Source: Eriocheir sinensis
Lineage: Eukaryota > Arthropoda > Malacostraca > Decapoda > Varunidae
Reading direction: 5' to 3'
DNA length: 64,000 nucleotides
Assembly (NCBI RefSeq): GCF_024679095.1
Contig: NC_066577.1
Location: 5,657,114 to 5,721,113 of the forward strand
Each line of letters opens with the position of its first letter. The first letter of the stretch is position 1. Shown piece by piece: positions 57,513 to 64,000 of this stretch. The position numbers were made by a program, and so were the translations under genes. The notes below the pieces were generated by a model. The model had not been told where the DNA came from. It worked only from the letters and a program-made list of their open reading frames with translations, and did no database searches.

Positions 57513-59017
57513 ATGACGTCCCTCAAGCGTTGTTCTGGGTGTGGCCTTCGCATGGCCAAGCAGTACTTTCTTTCCAAGGACGTTTGTAGGTTCTGCGTTA
57601 AGACTCAGAAGGATGATCAGAGGATCATAGAGTTAGAGAATAGGGTTACGACTCTCGCCGCCCAGGTACACTTACTGGTTAGTGCAGCAGCAACAAGCCC
57701 CGCCTCCTCCTCCTCCCCTTCCTCTTCCTCTTCTTCCTCGTCCTCCTCCCCCTCCTCTTCCTCTTCTTCCTCGTCCTCCTCCCCTCTAGTATTGTCTTCA
57801 ACCACACAGCAGCCCCTCCCATCCTCCTCCTCCTCCTCCTCGACCATCTCCGATCTCCCCGCTTCCCACCCCTCCTTCTCCTCTTCTTCCTCCTCTTCCT
57901 CCTCCTCCTCCTCCTCGCCTTCCTCCTCCGTCCCCCCTCTCCCTCTCGCCCATCCTCCTCCTCCTCCGCCTCTACCTCTTCCTCCTCCTTGTCCTCCGCC
58001 TCTTCGCTCGTCCCTCCCTCCCACTCCTGTCCTTCCTTCCCTTCCCCTCTTCCTCCTCCTCCCTCGTCCGTCCCTCCCTCCCCACCTCACTCTCCCTTTC
58101 AACTGCTGCTTCCTCCTCCTCCTCCTCCTCCCCCTCCCCCTCCTCCTCCTCCGCCTCAAATTCCTCGCCTTCCTCTTCCGTCCCCCCTCTCCCCTCTTCC
58201 CGCCCACTCTCCCCCTCCTCCTCCTCCTCTCCCTCTTTCTCCTCCTTGTCCTCCGCCTCCTCGCTCGTCCCTCCCTCCAACACCTGTCCCTTACCTTCCC
58301 TTTCCCCCTCTTCCTCCTCCCTCTCCTCGTCCATTCCTCCTCCACCACCTCACCCTCCTTTCTCCTTCTTCCTCTTCCTCCTCCTCCCCTTTCCACCTTC
58401 CACCTCTTCCACAATTTCTCCTCGTTCTTCACAACAGGTCCCTCCCTCCTTCCCGCTCTCCTCCCCCTTCACCAACCCCTCCTGGCCCCCCTTCCGACAG
58501 TCGGGTTCTTGGTGTTGGTGATAGTAAGGTGCGTTATGTTGACAGGTATTTTTGCTCCAAGGCTAAGAACAGGACGAGGGTGTGTGTCCCAGGGGCAGGG
58601 GTGGGCCAGCTATTAGACAGGATGGAGGCGTGTATGTCAAGCGAGGGATCGAACCCCATAGTCTTTCTCAGCTGTGGCGGAAACGACGTTTCTCGTGTGC
58701 CAAGCGAGGACCTTCTCAGGCGTTTTAGAGAATTGTTAGGCAGGATACGTGACGCTGGTGGGTCACCAGTAGTGTGTGGCGTCCTGGCAAGGAGGGGCGT
58801 TGGCGATGGATGGCTGTCTAGGGCGATAGCAGTGAACAGCAGACTTGCTGAGCACTGCGAGCGCAATGGGTGGCTGTTCGTCGACAATTGGGACCTCTTC
58901 TTTGGCAACGACGCCCTCTACGCCCGTGACGGGATACACTTGACGTTCAAGGGTGTTGAGGCTCTCTCAGACTCCCTTGAGCGAGCACTTGGTGCCCTGA
59001 GGGATTTTTTAGTATAG
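57513..59017 (+). pseudogene. LINE ORF1 with zinc-binding and esterase domains
   Basis: ORF1 of CR1/L2-type LINEs binds element RNA, and its esterase may act on lipids. The ATG at 57513 opens TSLKRCSGCGLRMAKQYFLS, a CXXC...CXXC zinc-binding module (CSGC, CRFC), then a coiled-coil-like helix and a long Ser/Pro linker of TCC repeats. The SGNH/GDSL esterase follows in a different frame (about 58497-59017) with block I VGDSKVRY, block III GGND and block V DGIHLTF, so the catalytic Ser, Asp and His are present. It ends RDFLV-stop at 59015-59017. Net frameshifts within the TCC linker, probably slippage, break this copy. Confidence 0.88.
59005..59011 (+). promoter_or_regulatory. candidate -1 ribosomal frameshift site T_TTT_TTA
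   Basis: In the ORF1 frame the last codons are GAT TTT TTA GTA TAG, so a canonical X_XXY_YYZ heptamer sits just before the stop. A -1 slip continues AGT ATA GGC into the ORF2 frame, which is open from there. G-runs follow at 59022-59028, 59038-59040, 59047-59049, 59059-59061 and 59063-59066, starting 10 bases downstream, and could form a stimulating G-quadruplex. Function is inferred. Confidence 0.5.
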
Positions 59018-60177
59018 GCGAGGGGGGGAGGAGTAATGGGAGCAATGGGAGTAGTAATGGGAGGGGACATCTAGCTCATAATATAACCAGGCAGCTTAGA
59101 AGTAATTCTAGAAGAGTAACAGAGGACGGGCTAAGAATCTTCTATACTAACAGCAGGAGCCTCAGAAACAAGATAGACTTACTAAGGGGTGAAGCTTGTT
59201 CAGAAAATTTTGACATAATAGCGATCACTGAGACATGGATAGACTTTGCTAATAGAAATTTTAGGTCAGAATTTGAAATAACGGGTTATCAGATGTTTCA
59301 CAAAGACAGAAGGGGCAGAAAGGGAGGTGGAGTTGCGCTATATGTTAAAGACTCACTTAAATGTTTAGTTAACAACTCAGTCAAAACTAACATGGATTCA
59401 GAATCAGTTAGGGTGGACGTTTACAAAGGGAAAGAAAAATTAACTCTAGGAGTTATATACAGGCCACCCAACCTTAACAGGCAGGACACGAGTATATTAC
59501 TACAGGAGATTGGCAGGGCGAGTATGAGTAGAAATGTCTGCGTAATGGGGGACTTTAATTATAGGAATATAGACTGGGAAGATCTAGTGGGTGACCTGGA
59601 AGCCGAGGACTTTCTTGAAGTTATACAAGATAATTTCCTTAAGCAGGTAGTTACTGAGCCTACCAGAGGAGATAACATATTAGACTTAGTCCTAACCAAT
59701 AATGGGAACTTGCTACGTGAGTTGGAGGTGGGCGGAGAGTTAGGAAATAGTGATCACAGAACGGTTCGTTTTAGGTTAGACTGGGCGGTAACCCATGATC
59801 CAAACCCAGTGTTAGTGCCAGATTTTAGAAGAGCAAACTACGAGGGGCTTCGAAGATATCTTGAAGGGGTAAACTGGGATAATTTAGGGATTCATGAGGG
59901 CCAGAACTGCGGATTGGAGAGCCAGGAGAACCAGGTAGAAATGTCTTACAATAATTTAGTTAGAGTAATAGTAGAGGGGCAAGAACAGCATATACCACAG
60001 CGAACACTTAGAAAAGAAAACAATGATCCTAAGTGGATGACTCGTGGACTAAAACACGAGATTGGGTTAAAGAAGGGAATTTATCAGAAAATAAAGAATG
60101 GGGAAACACATCTCAGGGGCCGGTACGTCGAACTATCTAGATTAGTTAAGAAAAACACCAGGATAGCAAAAAAGAAT
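59011..60177 (+). pseudogene. LINE ORF2, endonuclease domain only (RT lost)
   Basis: An APE-type endonuclease that would nick target DNA for target-primed reverse transcription. Motifs in order: YTNSRSLRNK (Asn), IIAITETW (Glu), YRPP, VMGDFN (Asp, Asn), ILDLVLTN and NSDH (Asp, His). All catalytic residues are kept. A C-terminal linker (RKENNDPKWMTRGLKHEIGL, then YVELSRLVKKNTRIAKKN) leads towards the reverse transcriptase, but at 60178 the frame runs into the 35-bp VNTR element and stops at 60199-60201. The first in-frame ATG is at 59293, after the essential Glu, so ORF2 cannot start there and stay active. Confidence 0.92.
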
Positions 60178-60856
60178 GGTCCCTCAAAGCGAGAAAAATG
60201 AGAAAAAATCACCCCTCACACAAACCATTTCATACATAAATAAGCAGCAGTTGTGAGATTATGTATGTATCTGTCTAGGGTATCATGGTACAAATTAACG
60301 TCGCTGCTTCATAAATTTGGCCCGTCGCTGCTACAGTAAAGCCACAAATTTGGCCCGTCGCTGCTACACAGTAAAGCCACAAATTTGGCCCGTCGCTGCT
60401 ACACGGTAAAGCCACAAATTTGGCCCGTAGCTGCTACACTGTAAAGCCACAAATTTGGCCCGTCGCTGCTACACGGTAAAGCCACAAATTTGGCCCGTCG
60501 CTGCTACACGGTAAAGCCACAAATCTGGCCTGTCGCTGCTACACGGTAAAGCCACAAATTTGGCCCGTCGCTGCTACACGGTAAAGCCACAAATTTGGCT
60601 CATGCCATAATACACAAATTTGGCCCGTCGCTGCTACACGGTAAAGCCACAAATTTGGCGCGTCGCTGCTACACGGTAAAGCCACAAATCTGGCCCATCG
60701 CTGCTGCACGGTAAAGCCACAAATTTGGCCCGTCGCTGCTACACGGTAAAGCCACAAATTTGGCCCGTCACTGCTACACGGTAAAGCCACAAATTTGGCC
60801 CGTCGCTGCTACACGGTAAAGCCACAAATCTGTCCCGTCTCTGCTACCGGGTTAAG
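60178..60856 (-). mobile_element. TTAA-type VNTR element, copy 4, inside the LINE
   Basis: It starts within the element (GGTCCCTCAAAGCGAGAAAA; the outer inverted repeat is missing), passes the GAGAAAAAATCACCCCTCAC block, then about 15 units of the 35-bp GGTAAAGCCACAAATTTGGC repeat, and ends CTCTGCTACCGGGTTAA. It replaces the LINE region that should encode reverse transcriptase. Confidence 0.85.
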
Positions 60857-60972
60857 AAGAGGTTGGATAAAATCATGGATAGTGAGGTAAGGTGGGATTA
60901 GGATTACAGGAGCTGCCTTGTATAGACCAACCAGCCTCTTGCAGACTCCTTATGTTCTTATGTTTTCCAATG
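60857..60972 (+). mobile_element. 3' end of the CR1/L2-type LINE
   Basis: It encodes the ORF2 tail (RLDKIMDSEVRWD-stop), then GAGCTGCCTTGTATAGACCA and CTTGCAGACTCCTTATGTTC, ending in a TTATGTTC-type 8-bp repeat. Such an 8-bp terminal repeat instead of a poly(A) tail is typical of CR1 elements. Confidence 0.8.
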
Positions 60973-61177
60973 TTTATCCCTGGGCAGTCATATCTCTGTT
61001 GGTTTTATCTATGAGAAGCAATTGTGGTTCAGGAGGAGACACGCTTACATTGCCAGCTTCTTTGTACATAGCCAGCCTTTGTTCTCTCTTCTCCGAGTGT
61101 CCGTGTCTTTGGGTTTCTCGTCTAATGCCGTCCATGTTCTGTAGTGTTGGTGTGCTGGGAGCTGGGGTCACTCCACT
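60973..61177. other. unique sequence, no gene
   Basis: The short minus-strand frame here (RRETQRHGHSEKREQRLA) has no recognisable domain. Confidence 0.4.
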
Positions 61178-61600
61178 CTGAGATGCAGTAGGGAAAGGTC
61201 AGGGAAAGGCCTCCACTCTGAGATGCAGTAGGGAAAGGTCAGGGAAAGACTCCACTCTGAGATGCAGTAGGGAAAGACTCCACTCTGAGATACAGTAGGG
61301 AAAGGTCAGGGTAGGGCCTCCATTCTGAGATGCAGTAGGGAAAGGTCAGGGAAAGGCCTTCACTCTGAGATGCAGTAGGGAAAGGTCAGGGAAAGGCCTC
61401 CACACTGAGATACAGTAGGGAAAGGTCAGGGAAAGACTCCACTCTGAGATGCAGTAGGGAAAGGTCAGGGAAGACTCCACTCTGAGATGCAGTAGGGAAA
61501 GGTCAGGGAAAGGCCTCCACTCTGAGATGCAGTAGGGAAAGGCCTCCACTCTGAGATGCAGTAGGGAAAGGTCAGGGAAAGACTCCACTCTGAGATGGAG
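61178..61600. repeat. 39-40 bp minisatellite
   Basis: About twelve copies of CTCCACTCTGAGATGCAGTA plus GGGAAAGGTCAGGGAAAGG, some lacking the GGTCAGGG part. Confidence 0.95.
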
Positions 61601-61694
61601 TATAAATTCATTGACCCAAATTTCACTGTTCAAAAAATCGTGTTCCAAATTCATGACAACAGAAAACAATAAATGCTCATTAAGTCTGAATTCT

Positions 61695-62310
61695 AGAAGG
61701 CAGGAAAGTTGGAAAGTTTTGTTTAGTGGGTGCAACATCTGTGGTCATATGCCGGAGAGAGACAGAAGGGGAAGGAATTATAGGAGAAGGGAACAGACCC
61801 CAGGAGACAGGAAAAATTGGAAAGTTTTGTTTAGTCAGCGCAACATCTGTGGTCATATGCTGGAGAGAGACAGAAGGGGAAGGAATTATAGGAGAAGGGA
61901 ACAGACCCCAGGAGACAGGAAAAGTTGGAAAGTTTTGTTTAGTTGGCGCAACATCTGTGGTCATATGCCGGAGAGAGACAGAAGGGGAAGGAATTATAGA
62001 AGGGAACAGACCCCAGGATACAGGAAAAAGTTGGAAAGTTTTGTTTAGTCGGCGCAACATCTGTGGTCATATGCCAGAGAGAAACAGAAGGAGAAGGAAT
62101 TATAGGAGAAGGGAACAGACCCCAGGAGACAGGAAAAAGTTGGAAAGTTTGGTTTAGTCAGCGCAACATCTGTGGTCATATGCCGGAGAGGGACAGAAGG
62201 GGAAGGAATTATAGGAGAAGGAAACAGACCCCAGGAGACGGGACACAACCCCCGATTAAAACCTGGTACCCATTCACTGCTGGGTGGACAGGGGCGTAGG
62301 GTATCGGATT
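61695..62310 (-). mobile_element. SINE family 2 body and five 109-bp tail repeats
   Basis: Five copies of the 109-bp tail unit (GCGCAACATCTGTGGTCATA on +), one shortened by 3 bp, then the body with CCCATTCACTGCTGGGTGGA. The tRNA head is missing. Confidence 0.9.
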
Positions 62311-62415
62311 GAAGGCAGGAAATTGTGGCCCCAAACAACAGTGCACTCTTGAGGTCAGGCCGCTATGACCCCTGAGGACAGTGACAATAACATAAATAAG
62401 TACATACACACAGAC

Positions 62416-62507
62416 AAGATGGCGCCACTATAAACACTTGCCTGCGTCATGACGGGCTGGGGCTGACTACCATCCAGGCTATAGGCATAGACGTAAAAAA
62501 AAAAAAT
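62416..62507 (+). mobile_element. SINE family 1, 3' fragment
   Basis: AAGATGGCGCCACTATAAAC through GGCATAGACGTAAAAAAA. It lacks the head and the 35-bp units. Confidence 0.8.
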
Positions 62508-62701
62508 AGAATAGGCAATCCTCAAGTTATCCCGGTGTGGTGTTGCCGGCCAGCTCCAACTTTTATTTTCTTGGCCGCCAGAATTGGGAATACTGGTTCG
62601 TTGAGCTTCAGGCAGAGAGCACCAGCGAGGAGTGCTCCGAGGGCGAGGCTGAGGTGCTCTGGCATTCAGGTACACCACACACACTGCTTGTCATTATTGT
62701 T
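62508..62701. other. unique sequence, no gene recognised
   Basis: The open frame GRQNWEYWFVELQAESTSEE could be a small piece of a coding exon, but there is nothing to anchor it. Confidence 0.3.
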
Positions 62702-63315
62702 ACAGGTAACTCTCGATATACGCGAGTATTGTGTGATTGAAGAGGTCGCGTAAATCAAAAACAATGTAAATCAAACAAGAGGTAGGTTGGCTCCGCTCAG
62801 GCCAGGATTTTTTCCACTGCCAAGGAACGATTACTGTCCTCCTTGAGTAAGTGGGATGGGGCGTGTGGCGTGTGAGGTCCTGGCAGTACAGGTAACTCTG
62901 GATTTACGCGAGTATTGTGTCCTTGAAGAGGTCGTGTAAATCAAAAACAATGTAAATCCAACAAGAGGTAGGTTTGTACCTTTATTGCCTACTGTATCAC
63001 TCTGACTCCTCTCCCTCTCGTGGTTCCTCCTCTGGCTGCCCTTCCCCTCGTGGTAGCACAGCAGCGAGGGTGTTGTTGTTGTTGAGTAGCGTGGCAGCGT
63101 GGGTACTGTGTTGTTGTTCAAGTGGCGCGCGGGAAGAACTGAGCTCAGCTGTGTGGCCGTGTGAGTCCAGTTGCATGAGACATCTGGTGGACACTCCATA
63201 AAATATCGCGTAGAAGTGAAAAAAAAATGTGTCAAGTAAACATTTATTTGGATTTTGGACCACGCGGTATTTAAAAAACGCGTAAACCAAACTCACGTAA
63301 ATTGAGAGTTATCTG

Positions 63316-63316
<1 letters not shown>
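62702..63316. mobile_element. inverted-repeat element D, copy 2
   Basis: The same 615-bp arrangement as 16000-16616, in the same orientation, including the internal second left end (62888). The right end reads AATTGAGAGTTATCTGT. Confidence 0.85.
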
Positions 63317-63381
<65 letters not shown>

Positions 63382-63382
63382 G
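63317..63382. repeat. (TTA)n microsatellite
   Basis: About 21 TTA trinucleotides abutting the right end of element D. Copy 1 of the element likewise abuts a trinucleotide run (GTA). Confidence 0.97.
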
Positions 63383-63429
63383 AGGGGACACTAAGCTGCC
63401 TCTCCAGCCGCCCCAACACCTGAGCTGCC

Positions 63430-64000
63430 GAGAAAGATAACAGGAAGGTGAGAGAGAGAAGGAGGAGGAGGCTGAGAGGACATAGAAGTAAAGGAAGGGA
63501 AGAAGAGGAAGAGGAGGACAGTGAAGGAAGGGAAGAAGAGGAGGAAGAGGAGTATAAAAGGAAGAGGAAGGAAATAGAAGGGGAAGGGAAGGAAAGGAAG
63601 GGAAGGGAAGGGAAGGGAAGGGAAGGGAAGGGAAAGGAAAGGAAAGGAAGGAAGGAAGGAAGGGAAGGGAAGAAAGGAAGGAAGGAAGGGAAGGAAGGAA
63701 GGAAAGGAAGGAAGGGAAGGGAAAGGAACGGAAAGGGTGGGAAGGGAAAGAAGGGACGGGAAAGGAAAGGGTGGGAAGAGAAGGAAGGGAAGGGAAAGGA
63801 AAGGAAAGGAAAGGAAAGGAAAGTGAAGGAAAGGAAAGGAAAGGAAAGGAAAGGAAAGGAAGGAAAAGGAAGGGAAGGGAAGGAAGGGAAGGAAAGGAAA
63901 TGGATGGGAAGGGAAGGGAAAGGAAAGGAAAGGGTGGGAAGGGAAAGAAGGGAAAGGAAAGGAAAGGAAAGGAAAGGGTGGGAAGAGAAGGAAGGGAAAG
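63430..64000. repeat. (GGAAA/GGAAG)n purine tract
   Basis: Nearly 570 bases of one-strand purine GGAAA, GGAAG and GGAAGGG repeats, with a 45-60 bp higher-order word around AAAGGGTGGGAAG (63735, 63767, 63930, 63975). It continues past the window end. Confidence 0.95.

Noticed and set aside
57617..58432. A 271-residue Arg/Glu-rich protein on the minus strand
   Set aside because: It is the complement of the TCC-rich linker of LINE ORF1.
59293..60201. ORF2 starting at the ATG at 59293
   Set aside because: It would remove the Asn and Glu motifs of the endonuclease, which are intact and in frame upstream.

Overview
This is repeat-dense nuclear DNA from an animal, most likely an arthropod and plausibly a decapod crustacean. 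The clues are a CR1/L2-type LINE with an esterase ORF1, tRNA-derived SINEs, TATA boxes paired with a TCAGT-type initiator, a short run of the arthropod telomere motif CCTAA, and many long microsatellites and minisatellites. No species can be assigned from the sequence alone.

Host genes are few. At 13.2-14.6 kb lie two compact single-exon genes on the + strand: COA1 (cytochrome c oxidase assembly factor 1) and SNRNP25 (U11/U12 minor-spliceosome 25K protein). They are separated by partial tandem copies of their own junction. At 30.5-31.6 kb (-) is a nine-finger C2H2 zinc-finger gene whose N-terminal side is frameshifted. At 48.4-49.1 kb (-) is a small secreted-protein gene with a visible promoter, and its promoter plus first exon is duplicated at 53.5-53.9 kb.

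The rest is mobile and tandem DNA. 0-8 kb: minisatellites, microsatellites and two small inverted-repeat elements. 7.6-12.3 kb: a LINE fragment broken by a 2.83-kb hAT-like element with a perfect 8-bp target duplication. 14.6-29 kb: inverted-repeat elements, 35-bp and 109-bp arrays, SINE copies and a triplicated LINE piece. 29-33 kb: a foldback element carrying a SINE, the zinc-finger gene, a solo LTR and an inverted-repeat element. 33.5-41.0 kb: a 7.5-kb array of a 31-bp unit that is open in all three forward frames. 42-46 kb: a tRNA-Val-derived SINE with 109-bp tail repeats, a LINE C-terminal piece and a second 31-bp array. 47-53 kb: 30-, 65- and 70-bp arrays. 55.2-56.7 kb: a SINE whose internal 35-bp unit has expanded about 33-fold. 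56.7-61.0 kb: a CR1/L2-type LINE with 5' region, ORF1, endonuclease and 3' tail, but with its reverse transcriptase lost and a 35-bp-repeat element in its place. 61-64 kb: more SINE-tail and inverted-repeat copies and a GGAAG/GGAAA tract.

The two most unusual points are these. The LINE has a T_TTT_TTA heptamer six bases before the ORF1 stop, with G-runs just downstream, and no AUG for ORF2 ahead of the endonuclease, which suggests -1 frameshifting. Second, many long arrays here can be traced to pieces of SINEs or of inverted-repeat transposons, so the window shows satellites forming out of transposable elements.
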